A DNA stretch of 64,000 nt from Orthonyx spaldingii. Taxonomy: Eukaryota > Chordata > Aves > Passeriformes > Orthonychidae. The position numbers were made by a program, and so were the translations under genes. The stretch is from NCBI GenBank assembly GCA_013397795.1, contig VZTJ01005687.1:79622-143621 (forward strand), written 5' to 3'. The notes under the pieces are model-generated. The model did no database searches and was not told the origin of the DNA. It saw only the letters and a list, made by a program, of their open reading frames with translations. Of this stretch, positions 53,115 to 63,979 are shown one piece after another (within the stretch, counting starts at the first letter, position 1; every line of letters begins with the position of its first letter).

Positions 53115-53530
53115 AGACTTTACAGAAGTCCAGATATTCCCTGCTCAGCCATGCCAGTCTCTTGCCTTCCTTGTATGATTTCTTGCTTCTGGGGACTGCT
53201 AGCTCTTGTTCTCTACAGAGGAATTCTCTAAAATCTGTCAAGTCTGTTGGACTGTCTTGTCCCTCAGGGCAGTCTGTCAGGGGATCCCATTGACTATCTC
53301 CCTGAAGAGCTGGAATTTTGCTTTCCTAAAGTTCAGGAGCCTAATTTTAGGCCCTCCTTACCTAACCATGAGGAATACCTCAGGAGTGGAAACTCTACCA
53401 ATGCACGATCATTGCAGCCTGGGCTGCCGCTAATCTCTATGTCTCCAATTTGCTCACTTGTATTGGTGACCAACAGATCCAGTAACACATTCCTCTAACA
53501 GGGCTGTCTATTACCCAGATCATGAATCCT
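53115..53530 (-). pseudogene. CR1 ORF2 endonuclease C-terminal remnant
   Basis: Read on the minus strand, the sequence follows the end of the CR1 apurinic-type endonuclease domain: VIDSPVRG (usual VIDSPTRGGAMLDLVLTN), GSPGCNDRALVEF (usual GSLGCSDHALVEF, containing the SDH motif in which His is a catalytic residue, here Asn-Asp-Arg), and KKSYKEGKRLAWLSRE. Stops and frameshifts interrupt it. The SDH-to-NDR change would inactivate the nuclease. It belongs to the same element as the RT fragment, joined by an internal deletion. Confidence 0.8.
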
Positions 53531-53532
53531 CA

Positions 53533-54193
53533 GATCATAAAATCATCAAGGTTGGAAGAAACTTTCAAGATCATCTAGTCCAAAAATCCATCCAGCATTA
53601 CCACAGCCACTCCTTAACTGCTAAACCACATCGCCCAGTGACAGATCCAGGCTCCTCTTAAAGACCTCCAGGGATGGTGATTCCACCACCTCCCTGGACA
53701 ACCTATTCCAATGTCTGACCACTCTTACAGTGAAAAGTACTTTCTAATATTTTATGTTAATCTCTCCTCTCTGATCTTAAGACCATTTACTCTGGTCCTG
53801 TCACTGCAGGCACAGTAGGAGGCCTCCACCTCATTATAACCACCTTTCAGGGAGTTGTAGAGAGTGATGAGGTCTCCCCTGAGCCTCCTTTTCTGCAGGC
53901 TAAACAACTCCACCTCCCTCAGCCGCTCCTCACAGGACTTGCGCTACAGACCCTTCACCAGCCTTGTTGCCTTTCTCTGGACACATTCGAGCATCTCAAT
54001 ATCCTTCCTAAATACAAGGACCCAGAATTGGGCACAACACTCAAGGTGAGGCCTCACCAGTGCTGAGTACAGGGGAAGAATGACTTCCCTAGTCCTGCTG
54101 GATACACTGCTCCTGATACAGGCTGGGATGCCATTGGCCTTCTTGGCTATGTGAGCACACTGCTAACTTGTGTTCAGTCTGCCATCAATCAGT
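53533..54193 (-). mobile_element. 5'-truncated CR1, minus strand, abutting the previous CR1
   Basis: Starts with a fresh CR1 3' end (GATCATAAAATCATCAAGGTTGGAAGAAAC), then TCTAGTCCAAAAATCCATCC, CTCCAGGGATGGTGATTCCACCACCTCCCTGG and CTCCTTTTCTGCAGGCTAAACAACTCC. It continues through CAAGGTGAGGCCTCACCAGTGCTGAGTACAGGGG to CTTGTGTTCAGTCTGCCATCAATCAG, the ORF2 segment just after the RT palm. Sequence type differs from the neighbouring CR1 (52073-53530), so these are two separate insertions placed end to end. The open frames across it carry no intact CR1 protein. Confidence 0.9.
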
Positions 54194-54194
54194 A

Positions 54195-54555
54195 TCGCAG
54201 ATATGATAAGGAAAAGGGAAAAACAAGTGAAGCAAAATACAGTTTCTCACCACTTGCTGACTGATGTTAGACCTGGGTAACTCCTCCCAGTTACTGGGCA
54301 TGATATCCTATGGTGTGGAATATCCCTTTTGTCATTTTGAGTCACCTATCCTGGCTACGCTTCCTCCCAATTTCTTTTGCATCCCTCCTCACTAGCAGAC
54401 TATGAGAAAAGAAATAAAAAGTCCTTGACTTAGAATAAACACAGCTTAGCAAAAACCAAAGTATCAGTGTTTTATCAACACTTTTCTCCTTGAAAACACA
54501 GCACTGTAACAGCTGCTGAAAAGAAATTAATTCTACTGTAGCTGAAACTAGGACA
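54195..54555. mobile_element. Partial LTR of an avian endogenous retrovirus-like element
   Basis: The stretch carries a block order I recognise from a common avian LTR: TTTCTCACCACTTGCTGACTGATG, CTCCCAGTTACTGGGCATGATATCCTATGGTGTGGAATATCCCTTT, GAGTCACCTATCCTGGCTACGCTTCCTCCCAATTTC, then AGTATCAGTGTTTTATCAACAC and a TAGCTGAAACTAGGACA end at about 54555. The left end is lost at the junction with the CR1, so only the right-hand part remains. No internal retroviral sequence adjoins it. Family and subclass not assigned. Confidence 0.65.
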
Positions 54556-54733
54556 CTGTCCTAGAGGAGCACCCCTTAATTCCTTTCATATATTTCCCTG
54601 GTGTTCCCCATTGGCTTCTCTTACCTCAGGAGTCCCTGCTTCATCTCCGTTAAGACTGAAAGTCTGCTCCAGTGAGGTCAGTACATTTCAGAGTCACCAG
54701 GTGAAGGCCCTTGTCAGCACCCTGTCACTTTAG

Positions 54734-54937
54734 CCTTTGCCTCTCATCCCACAACTTGCCAGTGACAAGACAGATATTGTCCCTTTCCTCCATCATATAT
54801 AGTTTAAAACCCTGCCAGCAAGCCCTGCTAGTTCCCTTTGCCTCTCATCCTACAACTTGCCAGTGACAAGACAGATATTGTCCCTTTCCTCCATCATATA
54901 TAGTTTAAAACCCTGCCAGCAAGCCCTGCTAGTTCCC
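54734..54937. repeat. 101-bp tandem duplication (two copies)
   Basis: 54734-54836 and 54835-54937 repeat with a period of 101 bases. I see one mismatch (CATCCCACAA versus CATCCTACAA), so the duplication is recent or has been homogenised. The unit contains CTTGCCAGTGACAAGACAG and TCATATATAGTTTAAAACCC. Each copy is flanked by TTCCC. Confidence 0.95.
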
Positions 54938-57900
54938 GAGCAAAGGCTCTCCTCCTTTGCTGAGAAAGGTGGGTCTCATATGATGTCAGCATATCCAGTG
55001 CTGAGTAGGCCATTCGGTTGTCAAAATACCCTAGATTTCGGCAGTGACACCAGCCATGGAGCCTGAAAGTTTCCGAAGATTCAAAGGGAGAAATGGGATA
55101 GAGGGAGATAATAGATAAAAGAATAGATAATCATTTCATAAACACAGCATATGACTTGCATGGTATAGAGATCTCACAAGGCAACAAAACTATACCATTG
55201 CATACATGAGCTGGATGAACAAGATCTAGACGCGAGAGATGATTCATATCAGCAAACTCATGTTTTAAAAACCTTTGATGACTCTCACAAATGGCCAAAA
55301 AACCCACAAACCAGCCATTAGAAAGACTGAAAAGCATATGTAATCTGAAAGATAAAATCAAAATCTTCTAGTCAATCACAGCAGACTGGGGACAGGTCTA
55401 GCATAAGCTTCCCACAAAACACTCTCTTCCTTCTATGGTGTGAGAAGCCCATGCTATCTAAACTGGAGTATCACAGCCATCAAGAAGAGCAGACAACTGT
55501 ATTTATCTACATGCAGCCTGTATCTGTAATACATCCTGTTTGACAGCCCTGTTAAGCATTTAAAACCACTTACTAACTTTTAATGAAAACACAGTTTCAG
55601 ATTACACAACTGGCCTGGCGCAGTTCAGCTTTCCAAAAAAGAAATGTCAGTGTCTCTCAACGTTATGCAAATAGCTAATAATTCTCTTCTAGAATGCAAG
55701 AAAATTTCAACAATGTAAAACAGTAATGTAGCTGTGGGAAAACCAAACAAACAAACTAAAAAACAAAGAAAAAAATCCACCAAACAACCAACAAAACGAA
55801 TCCCAACCACAATAAGTACAGCAATATATTCCCTGAACGAAGTCTACCCATTAAGGCACACTGGAAGTCTGTCTAGACCAGGTTGTTTGTGTTCTTTAAG
55901 ACCCAAAAGTTTTGAAATGCTCAAGCTAAGCCATCCACTCTTTTGCTTTTACTCTGGTATGGAAAAGGAGCAAGGGAGAGAATCTCACAGTTTACTCACA
56001 AGCTAAAATCTAGCTGCCAAATTTTCCATTGTGAGCTGATGAAACTAAGGTGGCTGGGTACCTTTGAAAGTATCTCCTCTAATTCTTTCTTTTAATTTAA
56101 TCTTTTAGTGAGTAATCCTTTTTATATCTTATACGTGATTACTACTCATCATTAAACTCCTAAGTATCTAAGACAAGGTAGAAGACTCTTTTCTTTATTT
56201 AACTTCCAGAGAATATTGTAAATAGTTTTACACAATGTGAAGAGCATAAAATAGTGTGTGACATACACTAAGTCTGAAGAATCTTATTATTTCATACTAG
56301 CAAAAATAAAGTTTTTACACTTTGATGTGTTGTTAATATAACCCATGCAAATAAAATAAAATAAAGAAAAACACTAAAAGGATTCAATGACTGTATTTAA
56401 TTGGTTTTCCACAAACCAGGATATATTTTCAGAAGCAATTCTTAGTCTTTCTTGTGGTAACAGACTTTCTTTTGTGGATCCTTTTCCCGAGCTGCCAAAA
56501 ATATTTGCCCCTTGGCAGGCAGCCAGCACTGATTTTAAGCCCATAGCAGGAGCTATTCTCTAACATGGTTGCTTTCACTGAGAGGAGCTTTCTCAGCGTT
56601 GTACTGGTAGTTTCTGCAACAGTCAGCGCATTCTTGGAAACATGCTCTAGCTCTAAATTAGGGATGAAATGCAGTAATACATTGCTCTAAATTTTACACA
56701 CCTGTCAGCAGTAGCATTTGAAGCTTGAAAGTGCTGCAAGATGATCCTCCTTCTCCAATGCCTTCCTACAATTCAAGGTCTCCTTGAAATCAGCAGCAAA
56801 TGGTGCGAGGGTTAGGTACTGACTCACGCAGTCCATCTTCTTGGTGGAATTCCTCTTCCTGCTCTCACATTGCATTTTCCCTAACAGTCTCTACAGGCAG
56901 GAACACTGGGAGAGGTTTTTCACAACCACATTAAGAAATAGACTTTAGTTTTTCAAATTTTTTTTAATGGAGAAAAACGTGTGAGTCAGTAGCAATTGAG
57001 CTGGGTAAAAGAGATTTTTGTGTGGTGATTAAGAGCAAATTGAGACAGAAAATACCATTTGCACATTTTTATTGTTCTTACCATGAGGAGATTACTGCTG
57101 CAACACATAACCCAGTGCTTGGTAGCACCTGGTGAGAGTCATATACTCATAATTCTTGAGGTTTTGAGAAGAGAGGTTACCAGGATTCCAATACAATTTC
57201 TAAAGCACATCTCCATCTTTTGGAAAGACTGCTCAGTATTTTATTATGGCCACTCATGCTCATCTAATTACACATTATGAGCAATCACTTTGTTGTGTCA
57301 ATACAAGAAAAGGCCAAGAAATTGTATAAAATACAACTTGTTAATAAGTGTAGTTGCAGCCAAATTCAATTCTCTTAAGTTCTGTACACTTGTACCACAA
57401 GTATGGTTTTGCATGGCTTAGCTCTTAATCTGCTGTTTCTGTGAGTTACTTAATTTGAACTAAAAGCATTTCAGGTTAAGTTCCCCAGTGAGTGCACAAA
57501 ACATCATATTATAATCAATAAGTAGATGTCAGCACGCTGAGAAAAATATCAAATAACTCTCTTTAAGGTTTTTGGCAGGTATTTTCAGGGAATAAGACCA
57601 GATGAAGTGACATTTATCAATTCTTCCTCTGTTGAAGAAAAAAACAAATTCACTACATCTGGTAGAGAAAAGTTATTCATGTTTCCCTTTTTCTTCCTCT
57701 AATTCCATAACCACAAAAAAACCCTAAACATTAAAATACTCTGCTAAAATGTCTGTTTACAATACTCCATGAGGAAACAATGCAATGAGGCCTTCATTCA
57801 TTTACATTTGTCTGCAATATTTATTTTTAAAAATGAATGTTTAACAAAGGAAGGCAATTTTAAATCCACATCCACCTGACAGTTTTCTTTGGACATTAGA

Positions 57901-59137
57901 AAGAGAAGAGCAGATAAACAGAATATTCCTATTCCAATCTTGTTTGGTTTAAACAAAGAGCTCCATCTTTAACTGAGAGTGTCCTTCTGTAGTCCATATT
58001 TCAGGTATTTCATGGCAAGCAGTTATACACACTGAACTATCTTTAAGATTGGTTGTTGTCTTACAACTTGCCCAATTATAATAACAATTTCTTTTAAAAT
58101 GATGAATTTATCCTTCGTTTTGACTGCAATTAAATATTCACCTATTTCTGGAGAGTGCAGACCTAAGTTTTTTGCATGCATGTATTATCTTCTCGTTTGT
58201 ACCTTTGGATATCCAGGTACATATTTGCATAATATATGGCTTATATTTTTGAGTACTTCTTTCAGCATCATATTTATAAGAGAAAAAGCATTTTTATTAT
58301 CAGCTGTCCCACAGGAGCTGTACTTCACATTTGCCTTGTTTCTAAATAAACCAAAGGTCATAGTCAGCTTTCTACCATTTTTTGTTCTGGGAAGATGAAA
58401 ACATGTTGGGTTGTGTGTTTATTTTGTTTAGTTTGGGTTTTTATGAAGGTTCACATTAGAATTCAAAGAAGGCACTTTTCAAAAACATTTTCATACCTGA
58501 GGTACTAGTCACAAAGACATATAAGCAAAGTTTTTGAAAGGTGCAATTAAAAAGCCTAACTGTATACCCTACTCTTAACTCTAAACATGAGGCTTTTTCC
58601 CAAAACAAATAGAAACAAAGAAATAGAAGGTAATTTACCCCAGTGAGACTAGATGAAAATCAAAGGACTGTCCCTTTAAGAAAAATATACCATCCTTTAT
58701 CACTCTGAATGGTTGTATTACACCTCTGCTGCTTTTGTGCTTCAGCTGAGCAAGTTAAGATATTAAACAGAATGGCACAGCACAATAGGACATCAAATGA
58801 ATTATACCATAATGAGTGAACACAACTACTCTATTATTATATATAGTCGCCTTTTATATATTTTGTAAAAAGAATCCAGCTTGAGAGATCTAGCTCATTT
58901 TTCATTCTAAAAGCATTTTGTAGAGAACTGTTATAGTGTCAATTACTTCAGTATCAAATACCAGATTTTTTGAAAACTGTAAGGTGGAGGAAAGCCAAGC
59001 AGATGTAAGTACATCACCAGTCACTTTAGTGGCATTGGTCTTACCACACAGCAATGAAAAGCAGCAAGAACAAATTTCAACCCTGTTTTGTTATCCAGCA
59101 GCATAAATGCTCTGCTTGGGATAAATCTTGGGTATAT
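54938..59137. other. AT-rich single-copy DNA, no gene recognised
   Basis: No exon or interspersed repeat recognised. A-rich AAACAAAC-type sequence lies at about 55740-55800. An NFI-like half-palindrome TTGGCAGGCAGCCA is at 56512-56525. The 99-codon frame at 58099-58398 is hydrophobic and AT-driven, with no family resemblance. Confidence 0.5.
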
Positions 59138-59236
59138 GGTGTGACTCTTGGGGACGATGCTGTGCAAGGCCAGGAGCTGGACTCGATCCTTGTGAGTCCT
59201 TTCCAACTCAGCTTACTCTGTGATTCTGTGACATGA
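59138..59236 (+). mobile_element. Short CR1 3' tail, plus strand
   Basis: GTGTGACTCTTGGGGACGAT, then GGCCAGGAGCTGGACTCGATCCTTGTGAGTCCTTTCCAACTCAG and TACTCTGTGATTCTGTGAC match the terminal 100 bases of a CR1 subfamily (with an ATTCTGTG-type end). Extreme 5' truncation. Confidence 0.85.
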
Positions 59237-62139
59237 CAGTGCAGTGTCAGGACCCTAACAGGCTACACAAAGATTGTACCAGTGCCTTGGGCAGACCTTC
59301 ACAGTTATGCCCACCAGCCTATTTTACAGGTAGCTGCCTACACTGCTGAGTGATTTTATTCAGTAAAACTGGTGCCCTATGGAAAATTAGCAAAGCAAAG
59401 TGGAACAAAAACATTCCCATCCAGGAGGAAGTACCATTCCCAGCAGTAGACTGCAAAAATAAGGTTCCTTCAGCAAAGAGAGAGGCAGGTTAAAATTGAC
59501 CGCATTTTTAAAAATATATGACTCTTTTCAGGATTTTATTGCTTCTTCTCAGAACAAAGGAGCATCAAATCTTCAGCTGTTGGACACATGCTCAAGCTAA
59601 TGACTAAGCCACCCATATACAATCTTGACCTAGCTTGAGTCCAAATTTTGATGTCCATCAAAATTTAAAGACGCTTATACAGAAGAAAATATTTTACCTT
59701 AATTACTTGAATGGTAATATCTACTGATACTTCAGTTATTAAAAAAAACCAGCCATAAATAAGCCATCAGAAAAATGTAACAAACAATGAAATCTGTATA
59801 CTATATATGGTGTCTCCAAGTGAAAATGATAGCTTTATTCTTGTTCAAGATAAAATATTTGGCTTACACATACCATTCTCCTGCAGCTTATCTGCATGCA
59901 ACCAAAAGGACCATTGGATGGGTGAAACACTTAAATAGGCTAATCATTTTATACAGCTCATAGTGGTTTAAGAACTGCAAGAAATATAGTTCTCTTTAGA
60001 GGAATAATCTTTTGTCTACTGAGAGCTAAATACATTTTAAAGAAACTTATAAGTATTTCTTTTATCTTACCATGATAAAGAGGTTTACTACAAACATTAA
60101 CATGCCTAGTCACCACACATTATTTATAACAGAGGAAGAGTTTGAAAAGCTTTTATGTAAACAATCTTAGATTTTCCTAAAAGGTTATTTAAAACCCTTT
60201 AGTAACAGGGGACCTTGAAAAACACTATTTCTAGCAATTATCTGTGTTTTCCTTCCATTTTTGCACAATATTTACCCTGATGACACCATTTTTGTCTCAA
60301 ATCCTTATATAAACAATATCTGTAATAAAGGCAAATATATTATTATCAGTTTCATATAACGTAGGTCTTGAAATAGAAATGCAAAGATACTGGTGTGAAG
60401 TAATGAAAACATCTTTTCAAATACCTTCAACCATCTCCATTCTCGTAAAATGCCACATTTGCCATAACTGACTGAACAGAAAATATACAGGCTTCCAAAT
60501 ATTATACAACAACCAGACTTCCATAACTACCACCATCTGTTGTTATAACTGATGAGCAAGGATGCACTCAAAAGAGAGACATAGTTACACACTTGCTCTA
60601 TGCCCCTTATTTACATAACAATGTCTGGAGAAGGTTTTCAACTGCAATGTAGTCTTTTGTCAAAGTTCACCCATTCAGAATCCGGGTTCAGAAAAGGAGA
60701 AATGAGACCCCAGCTGATAATCTATTCATTAGAAAGATGTTTAGAGACTCAGGGTAAACGTACTAGTTTAAAATTCTGGTCTGCCTGGGAAACTACTACA
60801 AGACCCTTCGTTACATGAAGTCCTCATAAAATACTTGTATATCCAAGAGTAACACCACAGTGCTCAGCAAACACCAACCTGCAGTCATTACTGTGTCCCT
60901 CAGGAGATACCTAATTTTATACATGATTCTGCATAACGAGACACAATATGCAAGCATTCTTAGTCCTGGAATATCTACAGGTGTGTCAAGTTTTCACACT
61001 AGATTCTGTTTTCATCTCAAATTTTCTGAAGCAGATACGTTAAAAATATGTTTCTGTCCTTTATATAATCTTTCACAGAATATTAAGTATGTTATAAATG
61101 AATCCCTGAGTAAAACATGATAGTTACACTCCCACTTCTAATCCATAGATAACAAAATGTCTTCCAGAGAAGCATATTTACTGGCTGTGTTTTAACAAGT
61201 GATAAAAGCTAAGTTAGAAGAGCATCATACAATAATTTCAATGGAGTACATTATCAAAATACTGGATTAGGAACCGCTGTGTAAAAACATATCTGCTACT
61301 CATTACAGAAAAGAAGAAACATGATTTACATCTGAATTTAATATCCAATACTCAAAATTAAGTCAGTGTTGTTGGCATATGTAATGTAACAGAAGACAAC
61401 ACCAAACAGGCTTTTCAAATCTTCTAGCTTGGCCAGAATATGATTTTAGGAGTTGATATTATACCTCCTAACCACAAAGACAACTAAAAGAGAGTCCCAG
61501 ACTCACCATAATGAATTGATGTGAAAGTTTATTAAAATAATTAACTGTAAAACAGATTAAAAATTGCCAATTTGTTCAGAGCAACCTCTGGGTCTACAGT
61601 TCAGTTTAGATCTCTAGAACCAGCAACAAAGACACAACTTTATTTGTGTTCCGCCAGAGCACACAGAACTCAGAGAGGCTCAGTCACTACGTGCAGAAGA
61701 GAAGGTAATCCTGTATCCAAATAGGCTGCAGCCAAGGAAACAAGATAGGAAACACAGACACACAGATATATATCCGATGGCTAGGGTGAATAGCCTGCAA
61801 TGTTGGCAACAGCCCGCACACAAGTACCTACTCTGAGTCCAGAAGAGCAGGGACTGAACATGAGCTGCACACTTCACCTGTGGCCATGCCCAGGGTGTTC
61901 TCACGCACCAAGGGAGCTCATAATTTCAGCAGAACCAGAGTTCTGAGTCATGAGAGAGCTTCCAGGTAAAAAGTAATCTAAAATGTAAATTTCAATTCAA
62001 AAAGTTAATTAGTATCAATTATCTTAGATTTTCCATGAAGGAAGAACATATTTTTGATGAACCTTTGGGTTGTTTGGAGGCTTTCTTTTTTTATTTGACT
62101 CTTTCTTTTAGGTTTTTAACTGTCTGTAATTAACAATAA
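59237..62139. other. Single-copy DNA with an unexplained GC-richer block
   Basis: Mostly AT-rich. The interval about 61480-61950 is richer in GC, contains GTTTATTAAAATAATTAACTG near its left end and CCTGTGGCCATGCCCAGGG near its right, and may be a decayed LTR in antisense, but I cannot support that call. No gene recognised. Confidence 0.45.
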
Positions 62140-62560
62140 GAGAATTCCGTGGGTTGGAAGGAGCCCATGTGGTTCTTCAAGTTCAACTCTTGACTCCTCA
62201 CAGGGCAACCTAAAAGTTATACCTTGTATGCAAGAATGTTGTCCAAAAACTTCTTCAAAACTCACAGTCTTGGGGCGATGACAATTTCTCTGCGGAGCTT
62301 GCTCTCAGTGTTCAACCACCCCCTCAGTGAAAAACTGTTTCCTAATATCCAATCTGAACTTCCCTTGATGAGATTTAAGCCATTCCCTTGCATCCTGTGA
62401 TCAAACAACAGGGAAGAGATCAGCCCCTACCACTCTAAAGTTGTGAGAGCACTGAGGTCACTCCTCAGTATCCTCTTCTAGTATCCTCAGCCACTCCTCC
62501 TAAGTCATGCCCTCTGGTCCTTTCACCCTCTTTGGCACTCTCCTTTGGACACAAAACCAG
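62140..62560 (-). mobile_element. 5'-truncated CR1, minus strand, divergent subfamily
   Basis: Begins AGAATTCCGTGGGTTGGAAGGAGCCC at its 3' end, followed by CAAGTTCAACTCTTGACTCC, CACAGTCTTGGGGCGATGAC, TTCAACCACCCCCTCAGTGAAAAACTGTTTCCTAATATCC and CTCCTCAGTATCCTC, all of the CR1 3' region, and ends in the CR1 C-terminal coding part (CTTTGGCACTCTCCTTTGGAC). Sequence differs from the other CR1 copies in the window; moderately decayed. Confidence 0.88.
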
Positions 62561-63112
62561 CCATTGATCAAGGAAAGGTTGCAAAATGAAGCGAAAGACC
62601 AATAACAGAAAAACAACAATTCATCCAGTCAGACTAGCAAATAGGACTCTGCAGGATACACAATGGGACTAAGCAGGTCAAACAGCTAATCTGGAACATA
62701 AATGAGCTTTTTTTTCCTAAGAAATATCTTGCCACAAATCAACACTGTGCTCCAAGCAGTGATGCGGGGTAAAAGGCAGAAGAAAATAGTATTTTTCTTT
62801 AGCTTCAAATCCACATCTTTTGAACAAATTCAGTAACATTCTTAAGGAAATTAACTGTCTTTATTGTTCTATTATGTCACAAAAACAAAAAGTGATAATG
62901 AAAGATTTCTATTTTTTGCTGAGATGCAAGTACAGGAAAACCAGAAACTGCCAATCTACTAAGAGACCTTGAACACAACTGAGAGCTGTCCCAAGAAGCT
63001 GAAGGGCCTACATCAAACATTTGTGGTTTTTTCATAGAAAAAAGGTTGTCAAGAAGCACTATAAAAGACAAAATTATTTTCTGAAAGATTCATTGAGACT
63101 ATCATTGACTCA
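62561..63112. other. Short single-copy interval
   Basis: No repeat or gene recognised between two CR1 tails. Confidence 0.5.
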
Positions 63113-63247
63113 CAAAATCATAGAATGCTTTGGGTTGGAACAGACTTCGAAGATCTTCCAGTTTGAATCCCTGTCTGTGGACAAGGATACTTTCCCCTGG
63201 AGCTGGTTGCTCAGAACTGCTCCATCCAGCCTGGCCTAACACTGAAA
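63113..63247 (-). mobile_element. CR1 3' tail, minus strand, cut by the following element
   Basis: AAATCATAGAATGCTTTGGG, then TTGGAACAGACTTCGAAGATCTTCCAG and GGTTGCTCAGAACTGCTCCATCCAGCCTGGCCT are the terminal CR1 bases. The match stops at about 63245, where TGTTAATGG begins the next, GC-richer sequence. This suggests either 5' truncation or interruption by an LTR insertion. Confidence 0.85.
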
Positions 63248-63979
63248 TGTTAATGGCGTAAAAAACCATTTTTGAGCCACTTGCAAAAGCAGCAGGTGCT
63301 CTACTGGTGCCAGGCTTGCAACCCAAACTGAAAGGGAGGAGGAGTTCTTGGGTGTGTGGTGGTGAAACCTTTGGTCTGCAACAGAACAGCCCCAGTGCAG
63401 AGGGATGCACACCCACCACCAGAGGATGAGCATGACAAACCGACCTCTGCTTAATGACAACCTGGGTTTTGAGCCAGATAGGGGAGAAGGCTGATGACAA
63501 GCAGATCCTGCAAGGTGGGATAATGCTTTTTATCATGCTAATTTCCTCCTTTACGCAATTGGCTCAGGTGTAAGAATTCCCCAAGGTGTCAGGTCATTCA
63601 CATTCACACACAGGCCTGAGGGGATTCGTCCCTTTTGAGGGGGCATAACTGGCTCACTTATGCAGTGAGAGGCAGCGGTCATGTCTTGGGAGGGGGTCAT
63701 AGGCCATCAAAGACCCCTGAGTAATTTCTGGAGCCTTTGACCAGATGACTGCTTGTGATATACAGTGTAACATCAGAGAGTGCAACTGTCTGCCCCCAGG
63801 GGAGGTACCAGGATGTTCCCACCTGAAGGCAGCACCTGAAAGAAGTGTAACCCATCACGTGTCATATGGCCTTCCCCCACCCCCGGAAGATATAGACTGT
63901 GACCATCACTTCAAGCAAGGGTCACCTAAATTGCAACAATCAAGTCTTATCCCTGCATCCACAGGTGGTGATAAATTCC
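63248..63979. mobile_element. Candidate LTR-like GC-rich repeat (right end not seen)
   Basis: Starts with TG (TGTTAATGG) exactly where the CR1 match ends. It shows clearly higher GC than the surroundings and many TG/CA pairs of the kind left by CpG decay; blocks such as GGTGTCAGGTCATTCACA and GCCTGAGGGGATTCGTCCC look like avian ERV LTR sequence. It runs toward the window end, where a TGATAAATTCCCC block precedes a microsatellite. Without the other terminus, a target-site duplication or an internal region, this is a candidate only. Minus-strand open frames (63102-63536, 63236-63460) are not convincing genes. Confidence 0.4.

Larger units (their letters stand above)
52073..53530 (-). mobile_element. 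CR1 LINE, minus strand, with endonuclease-RT internal deletion
   Basis: On the minus strand this runs from the endonuclease C-terminal part of ORF2 (53530-53115) directly into the middle of reverse transcriptase (53108 downward), then the ORF2 C-terminus (52550-52347) and the 3' region ending at CTCATAGAATGG (about 52073). The junction joins RLAWLSRE, normally far upstream, to YLDFCKVFNA; the whole linker and RT fingers are missing. The 3' portion (52116-53108) is nearly identical to the inverted copy at 40919-41900. Confidence 0.9.
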
